From: Bacteroidales bacterium
GTDB lineage: Bacteria > Bacteroidota > Bacteroidia > Bacteroidales > UBA3663
DNA length: 38,778 nucleotides
Assembly (NCBI GenBank): GCA_024694125.1
Contig: JAILKE010000040.1
Coordinates: 1 to 38,778, forward strand
Direction of reading: 5' to 3'
The notes beneath the pieces were generated by a model that was given only the letters and a program-made list of their open reading frames with translations, ran no database searches and was not told the origin of the DNA. Made by a program: the position numbers and the translations under genes. The number at the start of each line of letters is the position of its first letter. Position 1 is the stretch's first letter. Of this stretch, positions 9,101-16,724 are shown piece by piece.

Positions 9101-10621
9101 AGTCTGCACACCTGGCTGCGACATGTCGGGAGTTGTCAGGGTAACCATGTCCGACACGAGGGCCGAGTCGCCGTTGCTGTAATATGCCCATGCAATCAGT
9201 CCTGCAGGGTTGAACGGACGGTTCTGGTCGTAGGTCCGACGTACCCTCGCGGTGTCAATGCGCAGACGGGACAACGTGACCTCCTCCTTGAGGTAATGTA
9301 CGATGATCGAGTCGATGCAGAGGCGCTCGCCCTTGTCGGCGCCCAGGCAGTAGAACGTGACGGTATCGTTGTTGAGGTTCTGCTTGTAGTAGAGCGACGA
9401 ACGGTTCACCGTGGTGCCCTGTCCAGCCTCGGGATAATTCTCGTCGTTCAGGGTACCCTCCACGCATGCCACTTTCGTGACAGGGTAATTGGCGGCGGTA
9501 TAGAGCTTGACCTCCTTGATGGTCACGCCCCTCTCGCCCACCAGCGAGATGTAACCACCCACACCGGTGCTGCCCTGGTACAGCACCAGGTTGCCATCGC
9601 CGTTCACTGCTGGACGGGTAGTACCGTTACCCTGGTAGGCGGCGTATGCCACATCGGCATTGATGTTGCCCGATGTACCGGCGAAGGTTCCCAGTCGTGC
9701 CATCTGATAGGGCGAGGCTACGACCGTGACATTGTACTCCTGGATATCCTCCTCTCCACCCACGGACGCCGAGACCATGACGGTCTGTTCGCCCAGAGTT
9801 GTGAACACATCGGGGGCGCACTCCCATGTAGCATAGTCAGTCATATCGACCGTAGCATTGTCACTGTAGGTAGCCACCACACTCAGGCCCTGCGTGCTGA
9901 AGGCATCGTACTGATAGTAGGTGGTCTGCGTCGGGGTACCTGTCAATTCGACCGAAGTAATGACAGGCGTATCCTGTTCGTCGTCACCCTGGCCGCCTTG
10001 TCCGCCTTGACCACCTTGACCTCCTTCACCACCTTGACCGCCCTGACCATTGTCCGACAAGCGGCGATAGAGCGAGACTTTCTGCTGTGAACTTGCACTC
10101 TTATAGTAACGGAAACGGTTCTGATTGCTGGCATTGTTGTAGCGCATATACGTCGGAGTACTGTTGGCACACGACGTCATCACTACCGACTGGTCCTCCG
10201 CGTTCAGTTCCAACGTGTGGGGATATGCCGTCGTCTCATTGCCACTCAAACCGTTATCTTTGCTATTATTGCCAATATAAAGTCTGGAGGTAGCAGTGCG
10301 CACGCTGTAGCGGGCATTGGCCGTATCGGACAGGGCGATGACCACACGTTCATTGTCGATATTGGGGTTGGACAATGCGTAGATGGTATCGTGACTGATG
10401 GTCACTGCCACATTGTTGCCTACGGCATCGATGGACGAGAGCGACCCCTTGAAGGCCAATCCACTGGTCGTCGATTCTTCGTACACGATGAGATACTCGC
10501 CGCTCCAGTCGTCCGGTGCGGTCTTAACCTTGACGTAGTCGCCTGTGGCGCCTATCGCCTGCGATACTGCCATGCCAGCCAGGCATGTCCAGCTCAAGAT
10601 ATTAGTAAAGATTTTCTTCAT
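6110..10621 (-). CDS. Very large secreted modular Ig-like/lectin-like protein with type IX-like C-terminal tail
   Basis: 1503 residues from ATG at 10621; the frame is open upstream but only this start gives a signal peptide (MKKIFTNILSWTCLAGMAVS). Modules by eye: N-terminal beta domain 25-189; Gly/Gln linker 190-215; Ig-like 220-303; beta-sandwich 304-445; Ig-like 446-530; choice-of-anchor or lectin-like domain 531-689; Ig-like 690-775; Big_2-like 776-856; second beta-sandwich 857-990; Ig-like 991-1068 and 1069-1145; second lectin-like domain 1146-1295; C-terminal beta region 1296-1463; tail 1464-1503 with DLQGRQVSAPQRGQLYLRGG. Such tails resemble the sorting domains of type IX secretion cargo. 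No catalytic motif was found, so adhesion or glycan binding is likelier. The block [beta-sandwich, Ig-like, lectin-like] occurs twice. It is followed 17 bases later by a 55-residue peptide. Confidence 0.82.
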   Translation of the reverse strand: MKKIFTNILSWTCLAGMAVSQAIGATGDYVKVKTAPDDWSGEYLIVYEESTTSGLAFKGSLSSIDAVGNNVAVTISHDTIYALSNPNIDNERVVIALSDTANARYSVRTATSRLYIGNNSKDNGLSGNETTAYPHTLELNAEDQSVVMTSCANSTPTYMRYNNASNQNRFRYYKSASSQQKVSLYRRLSDNGQGGQGGEGGQGGQGGQGGQGDDEQDTPVITSVELTGTPTQTTYYQYDAFSTQGLSVVATYSDNATVDMTDYATWECAPDVFTTLGEQTVMVSASVGGEEDIQEYNVTVVASPYQMARLGTFAGTSGNINADVAYAAYQGNGTTRPAVNGDGNLVLYQGSTGVGGYISLVGERGVTIKEVKLYTAANYPVTKVACVEGTLNDENYPEAGQGTTVNRSSLYYKQNLNNDTVTFYCLGADKGERLCIDSIIVHYLKEEVTLSRLRIDTARVRRTYDQNRPFNPAGLIAWAYYSNGDSALVSDMVTLTTPDMSQPGVQTITVQYVEDGITLRETFQIQVNEVDYLFYESFDQCTSTGGNDGKWSGSVGSGTVTLDNEWVNKTIVGGADRCLKVGTGSAKGSIQSPAITTAGAAARLTFRAGGWDGDNCQQIVISTTSGYIGRDAFTATGNSSVEVTLTAGEWNDYTLILVGIEAPVQFTISAKQSSHNRFFLDEVKLYDYVVQEPSGLSIWGSTPDSTYQIGQTLDRTGLTAWAKFSDTDSLEVTDLCDWSIEPATFASAGEDITVTVTAQYSGLSAQYEECVTVSRSASAITIDDMALSVGLSQTIQAETTPADAALTYSVVSGADVISLSGNTITGLQNGTAVVRASYAGNDDYAPAETTFTVTVDAYMTAVITEFTSAKGDFGTNAAIHYCGYKGTGTSAAKANDKGLTLYQGGGYVTISGAVGVTLHEVTITTGTEYASTSLGVAIDDAAVPATGTTVTKGSTYTVSDLECDSVRFYCIGGDKKTRLQIATITVKYSRVDVSLSSITLNTDETVTEFVQRSEFSHEGTIVTAHYSNGSEADVTADAAFSTPDMTVTGEQTITVTYGGKSATYTVTITPEVLESLSLSGNYPTRFNAGDTFSHDGLVVTAHYNSGRTADVTAEVTFSEVEMTAGDRVVTVSYGGVQQQYSIRIKDANTLFYETFDRCVGTGGNDDRWSGSIGSAKVTTDSTDWSMVKAGGADGCLKLGNKDNRGSAQTPAITIGEEVAVLTFRAGAWLADEEKDSIVLSATSGTLSTTRLELTRGAWRNYAVALTGAGASSQITFSAKEASQNRFFLDDVRVSRGYSRAVTLADDGYRWGTICLPCDVTPAGRSGAAFYSVVEVLRNSDSEVIGLSLGEETGTLLAGRPYIYCAYAPAVVCAYSGTAVSEAVQAPYLVGNLSAEPLTVADGHFLIGDNQIHMVNGAEASIGNNRAYIDVRPLGLDEVPVEVYANVVRFYFDGTVEGDIVTALESIESCDSQAPATFDLQGRQVSAPQRGQLYLRGGQLYMLR

Positions 10622-10662
10622 ATTGGGGAATAATGAATGAATACAACGGAAGTCTTCGTAAG

Positions 10663-10702
10663 AAAAAAACGCGCAGCCGAAGCGCAATGCTCCGGCTGTG
10701 CG
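10663..10702 (-). terminator. Rho-independent terminator between the two secreted-protein cassettes
   Basis: On the minus strand, a stem formed by 10690-10702 and 10670-10682 (GC-rich, one mismatch, 7-base loop) is followed by seven T residues (complement of 10663-10669). It lies 8 bases past the stop of the 60-residue peptide and only 41 bases before the start codon of the 1503-residue gene, so it is either an attenuator with readthrough or the end of a separate transcript. Confidence 0.75.
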
Positions 10703-10710
10703 AGTTGTGG

Positions 10711-10893
10711 TTACTCGCCCCACAATGTGGAGCGATATTCTGGTGCAGCGAAATCGTCTTCACTCGGAGTGTCGTTCGTGCCGTCAATGCAATTGTTGAG
10801 TGACACTCGCAGTTGCTGGGAGGCACCGCCTGCCATCACTTCGGCTGCATCTATATCTATACAATAAATATTGGGGGATATATACTTTTTCAT
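10711..10893 (-). CDS. 60-residue peptide following a secreted modular protein (copy 2)
   Basis: 60 residues from ATG at 10893 to TAA at 10711, with no signal peptide. The N-terminus (MKKYISPNIYCIDIDAAEVM) is followed by AGGAS, then a polar region with one Cys (NNCIDG) and an acidic, aromatic end (PEYRSTLWGE). The first half matches the 55-residue peptide at 5925-6092 in pattern. The AEVMAGG segment looks like a double-glycine processing site, which would release a peptide of about 36 residues; this is inference. It starts 21 bases after the 609-residue secreted protein and is followed by a terminator. Function unknown. Confidence 0.75.
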   Translation of the reverse strand: MKKYISPNIYCIDIDAAEVMAGGASQQLRVSLNNCIDGTNDTPSEDDFAAPEYRSTLWGE

Positions 10894-10914
10894 TTTTGTC
10901 TGTTGTTAGTACAA

Positions 10915-12744
10915 TTATCGGATGATTATCTTCCTGTCTCGGTCTATGCAGAGTCTGCCTGAACGAGGCTGCTGCACACGGCGGCCATCGAGTGTGTAGT
11001 AAACAGCCGGAGCGGTGCGGGCATCGGACAAAGACTGCAGTCCGGTCACATCCTCCTCGGCGAAGGTGATGCGCATAGCGCTGGCGCCCTGCGACATAAC
11101 CTGTACGTAGAAGCCGTCCAGGTAGGCCTTGCCCGCGGGGATGAACTCACCGACATAGCGCTTGAAGGTGCCATCCTTGGCCAATATCCAGGGGTAAGCG
11201 TAGTCTCCTTCACCCTGCAGACCCAGGGCCGACACGACGGTACGTTTCACGACACCCTGCAGCAGGTTGTCTGTATCTATACCTGACTCCAATACCTCGG
11301 TGAGGGTGTAGGTCTCGCCTGCCTGACCTGCCACGATGTAGCCATAGCCCATCATAGCGGTGTCCTTCGGGACGAAGATCAACTCGTCGGCTGCGACGTT
11401 GTGCAGCGCATATATCTGTGCACCCTCAGCTGCAATGGCATTGAACGGCAGACAGATGGTGGTATAACCGCAATCAGCAACGGTTACCTGAGTCGTCCGA
11501 GGGCTTGAGGTATCGACGTTTGTGCAATAGTCAACATAAGTCATTGACGGCTTGTAGGCAAAGTAAAGGGCATCACCATTACCTACATTGCTATATGTTC
11601 GGATTGAACTATTTTCAAAAGAGCGCAAATAGGCTTTATTGCCGTCTTGGCACAGATTTCCTTTTTGATCATTCCATACGTAAGGGGTCTTGCCCAAGGC
11701 CAAATTTTTAGATTTGTTTGCTCTGGCATAAACGTATAGACTATCACCCTTTATTTTAATCAGGATTCCATTTCCGTTCTTGATAACAGTTAGTTCACAC
11801 ACGCCCTCCGGGGCAGTCGATGCGAGACCATTGTCAAAAACAAATGCCTGCTGAGTCACTTGACCATGGCCATTTGAGATGGTGCCATTGAAAGCGTGCC
11901 CATCGGGAGTGATGAGCGCATAGGTACCGTCTGGATCAGGGTTGGCTACTACCTCCGATACGCTCTTGCGCTGCCATGCAGCCGAACCCGATGTGGATGC
12001 AGTGGCAAAGACGGCATAGTAGGTGACATCGGCTGTTCCCACCGTAGCCTGGCTGACCATATCGGGTGCGGTCTGCTGCATACCGCTCACAGTGGCCGTG
12101 GTCCAACCCCTGAAGGTCTTACCCTCAGGCACATAGGTTGCATCCAGTGCGTCGAACGTTATAGGGCTACCCTCCTCCATTGAGGTGCTGCTCACCGTCT
12201 GTCCATTGGCGACGAAGGTCACTGTATGTTGGACTGGTGAACTACCGTCAACGCCGGTTGTGTAGGTGATGGCGAGCGACTCTATGCCTATCTGGTTTTT
12301 TCCCGAACTGAAAGTAAACTTTACGGCATTGGTACCAGGGGGCAGCGTGTCGGCTGTCAATTTAAAATTGGAAGATGTAATTTTTGATTCGTAATCGCTT
12401 CCGCCATCGGTACTGGTGTGCAGGGTGATGGTCTGCGCTTTTGAGCCCCACGGACGGCAGGTCAGTGTCAGGGCTTTCAGGGTCGAGCCCTCTTTCATGA
12501 CGAACGTCACATCATTGCCCATGGTGACCGGTACGTCCGTAATCGTGCCGTTCTGACGATTGGCACTGGCGAATGTCACCGTGCCTACGGGGTATTCTAC
12601 CGTATGAGAGGCATAAGAAGAGCCCCATTGATCGAACCCATTGATTTGTTTGAAGTCTAAAGTCGTCTGCTCAGCCCAAACAGGACTGATGCCCAATGTG
12701 CACAAGCACAAGCATACGACCCAACGTAACATATTTGTAACCAT
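10915..12744 (-). CDS. Secreted modular protein with InlB-type repeat and type IX-like C-terminal tail
   Basis: 609 residues. Signal peptide 1-24 (MLRWVVCLCLCTLGISPVWA from the second Met), beta-sandwich 25-163, an InlB B-repeat-like (Listeria-Bacteroides repeat) domain at about 172-248 (VTFVANGQTV, GKTFRGWTT, DVTYYAVF), a middle beta domain 255-400 like the N-terminal domain of the 1503-residue neighbour, a C-terminal beta region 415-563 (TTICLPFNA) and a tail with YYTLDGRRVQQPRSG. It shares at least three module types with the neighbour, so the two genes are mosaic relatives. The start could be ATG 12744 or ATG 12732. No enzymatic motif was seen; a surface adhesin or binding protein is the best guess. 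Confidence 0.8.
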   Translation of the reverse strand: MVTNMLRWVVCLCLCTLGISPVWAEQTTLDFKQINGFDQWGSSYASHTVEYPVGTVTFASANRQNGTITDVPVTMGNDVTFVMKEGSTLKALTLTCRPWGSKAQTITLHTSTDGGSDYESKITSSNFKLTADTLPPGTNAVKFTFSSGKNQIGIESLAITYTTGVDGSSPVQHTVTFVANGQTVSSTSMEEGSPITFDALDATYVPEGKTFRGWTTATVSGMQQTAPDMVSQATVGTADVTYYAVFATASTSGSAAWQRKSVSEVVANPDPDGTYALITPDGHAFNGTISNGHGQVTQQAFVFDNGLASTAPEGVCELTVIKNGNGILIKIKGDSLYVYARANKSKNLALGKTPYVWNDQKGNLCQDGNKAYLRSFENSSIRTYSNVGNGDALYFAYKPSMTYVDYCTNVDTSSPRTTQVTVADCGYTTICLPFNAIAAEGAQIYALHNVAADELIFVPKDTAMMGYGYIVAGQAGETYTLTEVLESGIDTDNLLQGVVKRTVVSALGLQGEGDYAYPWILAKDGTFKRYVGEFIPAGKAYLDGFYVQVMSQGASAMRITFAEEDVTGLQSLSDARTAPAVYYTLDGRRVQQPRSGRLCIDRDRKIIIR

Positions 12745-12926
12745 ATTAGGGGATTAAAAGATTATATAAGTTACTTGTCAGGAGAAACGGATTGATATCT
12801 TTGTCGATTGGAATAACTCAGTTGTATTGCACTAAATTAAATTGAATACCTTTTCTTTTTGCTCATTTATATTCATTTCGCGCCCCAAGCGACATAACAC
12901 GTATCTCAAAGTTTCTATTTGCAGCG

Positions 12927-12934
12927 CAAAGATA
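12927..12934 (-). promoter_or_regulatory. -7 element of the secreted-protein operon
   Basis: CAAAGATA on the plus strand reads TATCTTTG on the minus strand. A TTG (complement of 12957-12959) lies 22 bases further out, wider than the usual 19-20, so the -33 box is weak. The leader to ATG 12744 would be about 175 bases. Confidence 0.5.
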
Positions 12935-13047
12935 TACAAAATATCAATAACTCGTGCAAGATTATACTAATTTTCTGCAATTCAACAGGAATTTATTGTT
13001 TTTGAAATAAAATTGAAAAATGGAGTGGAGATTGACACTGGATGGGA

Positions 13048-13133
13048 TAACACGAGCGCCAGCGAGTATGAACAGCCCATCGGGCTATTAACACAACGTA
13101 TTAACACGTTAGTTTTAACACGAGCGCCAGCGA
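13048..13133. repeat. Direct repeat TAACACGAGCGCCAGCGA, two copies
   Basis: Identical 18-mers at 13048-13065 and 13116-13133. Between them lie a short hairpin (AGCCCATCGGGCT) and further TTAACAC copies. Function unknown. Confidence 0.75.
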
Positions 13134-13186
13134 ATTTTTGGGGTTCTATACAGGTACTGTCAGCACAAGCGGAGATCAAGACGAAA

Positions 13187-13237
13187 GTAAGTGCAGCGTA
13201 AGACAAGAGTAAGTGAAATGTCTTACGCTGCACTTAC
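13187..13237. repeat. Perfect 19-bp inverted repeat
   Basis: Arms 13187-13205 and 13219-13237 (GTAAGTGCAGCGTAAGACA and its complement) with a 13-base loop. No T-run follows on either strand, so it is not a typical intrinsic terminator. It may be a transposable-element remnant, a protein site or a transcript end. Confidence 0.75.
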
Positions 13238-13394
13238 GCTGAAGCATTGCTGACCCATCGCTATTTATCGCTTTATGGTAGCGATAAAATAGGGTTAAAG
13301 TTTATAGTTTAATGTTTAATGGAGATTTGAACCCATAAATTTGAATTAAATCCTAAGATTGATTTGTATCACTTGAAGATTCACGGACCGACTG

Positions 13395-13430
13395 ACTGAA
13401 TTAATGTCTATTAATGACAATTAACGGAGA
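13395..13430. repeat. Dispersed 36-bp ATTAAT-rich repeat, copy A
   Basis: ACTGAATTAATGTCTATTAA at 13395-13414, continuing to 13430 with TGACAATTAACGGAGA. Three more copies lie at 19623-19840, 6 kb away and also intergenic. Each contains three ATTAA(T/C) blocks about 11 bases apart. Confidence 0.7.
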
Positions 13431-13477
13431 ATATCCTCAAAGTTTATTGGGCAAATGTTTCATGGAGATGCAAGTTT

Positions 13478-13510
13478 AAAATAAAAACAGCCCCGCGACT
13501 GGCAGGGCTG
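13478..13510 (-). terminator. Terminator of metK
   Basis: On the minus strand, CAGCCC (complement of 13505-13510) pairs with GGGCTG (complement of 13488-13493), followed by a T-rich run (complement of 13478-13487). It begins 25 bases after the metK stop. Confidence 0.8.
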
Positions 13511-13535
13511 CATATATATATTTATGACGGACGGA

Positions 13536-14792
13536 TTAAATTCCGAAGGCCTTCTTGACGGCATCGACGTAGTCGAGCTTCTCCCAGGTAAAGAGTTCCA
13601 CCTCGCGGACAATAGGCTCCGACATATAACGGTTGAAGAACTGCTTGGTAACAGTCTCCGTAGGACGACCGAAGTGACCATAGGCGGCTGTCTCGCGATA
13701 GATAGGATTGCGCAACTTCAAGCGGTTCTCGATGGCGTATGGAGTCATGTCGAAGATGTCCGATACGCGGGCCGAAATCTCGGCATCGGTCATCTGGACC
13801 TTGGCAGTGCCATAGGTATTGACACAGAGGCTGACTGGCTTGGCTACACCGATGGCATAGGCAACCTGAACGAGCGCCTGGTCGGCAATGCCTGCTGCCA
13901 CGAGGTTCTTGGCGATGTGACGGGCAGCATAGGCAGCTGAGCGATCGACCTTAGAGGGATCCTTGCCCGAGAAGGCACCACCTCCGTGAGCGCCTCGGCC
14001 ACCGTAGGTATCGACGATGATCTTGCGACCTGTCAGACCTGTATCGCCGTGAGGGCCACCGATGACGAACTTACCAGTCGGATTGACGTGGTAGATGATC
14101 TGGTCGTCGAAGAGGGCACGCTCCTCGGCATTGAGCCGGCTCAGTACACGAGGCACGAGGATATTGATGACATCCTCGCGGATGCGCTGCTGCATCTTCT
14201 CGTCCGTGTCGAACTCGTCGTGCTGCGTACTGAGCACGATGGTATGCACACGCACGGGGCGGTTCTGCTCATTGTATTCGATAGTGACCTGGCTCTTGGC
14301 ATCCGGGCGGAGGTAGAGCATCTGCTTGCCCTCGCGACGGATCTTGGCCAGCTCGATGAGCAGCAACTGACTGATCTCCAGTGTGAGAGGCATATAGTTG
14401 TGACTCTCGTTGGTGGCATAGCCGAACATCATACCCTGGTCGCCGGCACCCTGCTGGGCTGCCTCCTGGCGCTCTACGCCGCGGTTGATGTCCTCGCTCT
14501 GCTCGTGGATGGCGCTGAAGACGCCGCAGCTGTCACCGTCGAACTTATACTCGGCCTTGGTGTAGCCTATCTGGTTGATGACCTCGCGAGTAGTGTTGAG
14601 CAGATCTACATAAGCCTGACTCTTGACCTCGCCGGCCAATACTACCTGACCTGTGGTGACCAAAGTCTCGCACGCCACTTTGCTCTGTGGGTCCTGTGCC
14701 AGGAATTGGTCGAGAATAGCGTCGCTGATCTGGTCAGCGACTTTGTCTGGATGTCCCTCACTGACGGACTCCGATGTAAATAAATAGTTCAT
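13536..14792 (-). CDS. metK: S-adenosylmethionine synthetase
   Basis: 418 residues. It makes S-adenosylmethionine from methionine and ATP in the cytoplasm. Diagnostic motifs are [20 protein letters not shown] near the N-terminus (His that acts on the triphosphate, Asp that binds Mg), [13 protein letters not shown] (ATP site), [13 protein letters not shown], and the phosphate-binding loop [19 protein letters not shown]. Length and motif order match the bacterial family. It is the last gene before a terminator on the minus strand. Upstream, after 123 bases that hold a 29-bp tandem repeat, is the first NSS transporter on the same strand. No SAM riboswitch was recognised in the leader. Confidence 0.97.
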   Translation of the reverse strand: MNYLFTSESVSEGHPDKVADQISDAILDQFLAQDPQSKVACETLVTTGQVVLAGEVKSQAYVDLLNTTREVINQIGYTKAEYKFDGDSCGVFSAIHEQSEDINRGVERQEAAQQGAGDQGMMFGYATNESHNYMPLTLEISQLLLIELAKIRREGKQMLYLRPDAKSQVTIEYNEQNRPVRVHTIVLSTQHDEFDTDEKMQQRIREDVINILVPRVLSRLNAEERALFDDQIIYHVNPTGKFVIGGPHGDTGLTGRKIIVDTYGGRGAHGGGAFSGKDPSKVDRSAAYAARHIAKNLVAAGIADQALVQVAYAIGVAKPVSLCVNTYGTAKVQMTDAEISARVSDIFDMTPYAIENRLKLRNPIYRETAAYGHFGRPTETVTKQFFNRYMSEPIVREVELFTWEKLDYVDAVKKAFGI

Positions 14793-14803
14793 AGTTTATC
14801 AAT

Positions 14804-14861
14804 AACTTTTTAGATGGTTATCAATCATCGGCAACTTTTTGTATGGTTACCAATCATCGAG
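14804..14861. repeat. Two tandem 29-bp repeats just before metK
   Basis: Units 14804-14832 and 14833-14861 both start AACTTTTT and contain ATGGTTAxCAATCATCG. They differ at about five positions. They lie 12 bases upstream of the metK start codon, so they are probably inside its leader. No clear -7 box was found nearby. Confidence 0.65.
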
Positions 14862-14915
14862 TCGGCGAAGTTACTATTTTGCATTGAACTGGACAAATAT
14901 TCAATGCATTTTCTT

Positions 14916-16235
14916 TCAAATCCAGCCCAATCCGCTCAAGAAAATCAACAAAATGCAAAGTGGAGCAACAAATCTCATTGCATAGACAAACGGTCTGTAG
15001 TACCACGGCGCACCCTGCTCGCCCATGCGATGGGGCAAGAGCCGCGCTGGATCGACCACCCAGCCCACCAACACCGCCATCATGAAGCCGCACACGGGCA
15101 TGATGACATTGGCTGTAGCCTTGTCAAACAGGTCGAACACCGTCAGTCCGCCCACCGTGAGCATGTTGCTCCAGTCGGGACAGAATGACATGGCACACGC
15201 CACGCTCAGTACCCAACCGGTCAACGTGGAGATGAGCACGGCACTGCGGCGCGATATGTGCCACTGCTCCTGCAGTATGGCCGTGGGCGTCTCCAACATG
15301 GAGAGGCTCGACGTGATGGCTGCCACCGCCAGCAGCAGGAAGAAACAGAAACACCACACCATGCCACCGGGCATCTGCATGAAAACATCGGGCAATGTGA
15401 TGAACGCCAACCCCGGTCCCGCATCGGGCTGCACGCCGTAAGAGAAACAGGCGGGGAAGATAATCACGCCGGCCAGGATAGCTATCATGGTGTCCATCAG
15501 CGCGATGCTCAATGCCGTGCGGCCCAGCCGTGCCTGGTCGGGCATGTACGACCCGTAGGTGAGCAGACAACCGATGCCCACTGAGATGCTGAAGAACGAC
15601 TGCCCCATGGCGGAGACGACCACATTGCCATCTATCTTGCTGAAATCGGGATGGAACAGGAACTCCAACCCCCGCCCTGCATCGGGCAACATCAACGAAC
15701 GGACGCACAGCACCGCCAGCATGATGAACAGCAACGGCATCAGCACATTGGTGGCTCGCTCTATGCCCTTGACCACCCCGCCCAGCAGGATGGCTGCATT
15801 GATGGCGAAGAACAGGGTCATCCAGCCCAAAGGCGCCCAGCGTGACGTGGTGAAGGCGCCGAAGTCGGGCACCTGACCCATCGCCGTGTGTACGGTATAG
15901 CTCAATGTCCAGCCGCCCACCACGCTGTAGAATGCCACGATGAGCACCATGCACACCGCACCGGCATAGCCCAACAGGGTCCAACGCCTGCGCCCGGTCA
16001 ATGCGCGCATCGCCCCCACGGGATTGCGATGTGTGGCACGGCCGATGGCCAACTCGGCCAACAGCAATGGGGTGCCGAGCAACAGCACACAAGCCAGATA
16101 GACCAATAGGAAAGCGGCTCCCCCATGAGCTCCTGTCTCGTAGGGAAACCGCCATACATTGCCCAGACCGACAGCCGATCCTACGGCTGCCAGCACTCCG
16201 CCGAAACGCGTAACAAAATGAGCTCTGTCGTTCAC
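14916..16235 (-). CDS. Sodium-dependent transporter, NSS (SNF) family, first copy
   Basis: 439 residues, about 11 membrane helices. The N-terminus has the family signature (RFGGVLAAVGSAVGLGNVWR, then FPYETGAHGGAAF), which forms the sodium and substrate site in helix 1. Other family segments are LAELAIGR, VKGIERATNVLMP, the helix 6 region (AMGQSFFSISVGIGCLLTYG) and a helix 8 region (ITSSLSMLETP). Bacterial members such as LeuT and MhsT import amino acids, especially hydrophobic ones, with sodium; the substrate here cannot be read from the sequence. It has its own promoter at 16311-16342. A paralogue lies at 17455-18804, and the two share the same core motifs throughout. Confidence 0.93.
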   Translation of the reverse strand: MNDRAHFVTRFGGVLAAVGSAVGLGNVWRFPYETGAHGGAAFLLVYLACVLLLGTPLLLAELAIGRATHRNPVGAMRALTGRRRWTLLGYAGAVCMVLIVAFYSVVGGWTLSYTVHTAMGQVPDFGAFTTSRWAPLGWMTLFFAINAAILLGGVVKGIERATNVLMPLLFIMLAVLCVRSLMLPDAGRGLEFLFHPDFSKIDGNVVVSAMGQSFFSISVGIGCLLTYGSYMPDQARLGRTALSIALMDTMIAILAGVIIFPACFSYGVQPDAGPGLAFITLPDVFMQMPGGMVWCFCFFLLLAVAAITSSLSMLETPTAILQEQWHISRRSAVLISTLTGWVLSVACAMSFCPDWSNMLTVGGLTVFDLFDKATANVIMPVCGFMMAVLVGWVVDPARLLPHRMGEQGAPWYYRPFVYAMRFVAPLCILLIFLSGLGWI

Positions 16236-16265
16236 GTGAATAGGGTTAAATGGTTATTTACTGAT

Positions 16266-16301
16266 GCTATAGGAGCTATAATACTATAGAACCTATAAAA
16301 T
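16266..16301. repeat. Four degenerate CTATAG-type 9-bp repeats
   Basis: Units GCTATAGGA, GCTATAATA, CTATAGAAC and CTATAAAAT follow one another from 16266. The same motif and period form the larger array at 22266-22364. The array lies between the promoter at 16311 and the start of the first NSS gene, so it is probably in its 5' leader. Confidence 0.65.
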
Positions 16302-16310
16302 CTGTCGGCG

Positions 16311-16342
16311 CAAAGATACTCACTTTTTCGGATTTATCCAAA
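16311..16342 (-). promoter_or_regulatory. Bacteroidetes-type promoter of the first NSS transporter
   Basis: On the minus strand: TTTG (complement of 16339-16342), 20 bases, then TATCTTTG (complement of 16311-16318). Start of transcription is expected near 16304, leaving a leader of about 70 bases that includes the 9-bp repeats. Confidence 0.75.
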
Positions 16343-16424
16343 TCATTGACAATAATTTAATCATATACGGATGCAAGACGAATTCAAAGACACGCTCAAT
16401 ATGTAACAAGCGTAGTACTAAATC

Positions 16425-16452
16425 AAAAAAGCCCATCCGTTTACGGTTGGGC
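16425..16452 (-). terminator. Terminator of the three-gene DUF3990 module
   Basis: On the minus strand, GCCCAACCGT pairs with ACGGATGGGC (one mismatch, 2-base loop) and is followed by six T residues. It lies about 50 bases after the last stop of the module. Confidence 0.8.
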
Positions 16453-16502
16453 TTCATTATGAGCACGAGGCATAATTAAATAATTATGAACAACTACCTA
16501 TC

Positions 16503-16724
16503 TCATTCCTCCATTTTCTTCATCAATTCATAGAGGTAGGCAGGACTCTGCACATAGAGTTCACCATCCTCGTCCTGCAGGATATCCATGAATTTGGAAT
16601 TATAAACCCGCTCCATGGCCTGTTCTACCGTGCAGGCGGTATCTTCCACAACATACTTGACCAATTCGCTCAATGCATAATTGGTCAGATATGTGGCTAT
16701 CTGTTTATGGGTAGGCTGTTTCAT
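16503..16724 (-). CDS. 73-residue small protein, third gene of the DUF3990 module
   Basis: 73 residues, mainly helical, acidic in the second half (FMDILQDEDGELY) and ending in a charged helix (YLYELMKKMEE). There is no signal peptide or membrane segment, so it should be cytoplasmic. Its start overlaps the stop of the DUF3990-type gene by four bases (ATGA), which implies translational coupling. Small helical acidic partners encoded this way are common as antitoxins, but this role is inference from context. It also has a loose likeness to the small first gene of the module (helical, about 72 residues). Family not recognised with certainty. Confidence 0.72.
   Translation of the reverse strand: MKQPTHKQIATYLTNYALSELVKYVVEDTACTVEQAMERVYNSKFMDILQDEDGELYVQSPAYLYELMKKMEE

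Larger units (their letters stand above)
12960..13477. other. Repeat-rich gene-free stretch
   Basis: About 500 bases without a supported gene. It contains a duplicated 18-mer (13048-13133), a perfect 19-bp hairpin (13187-13237), a second hairpin (arms 13261-13272 and 13280-13292, differing by one T) and one copy of the ATTAAT-rich repeat (13395-13430). Short reading frames across it are interrupted by these repeats and look accidental. Confidence 0.6.

Noticed and set aside
12982-13233. Short open frames across the repeat region (about 62 and 83 residues)
   Set aside because: They run through direct and inverted repeats on both strands and have no start-site support.
14793-14915. SAM riboswitch in the metK leader
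   Set aside because: The leader holds a 29-bp tandem repeat but no recognisable SAM-binding fold or terminator.
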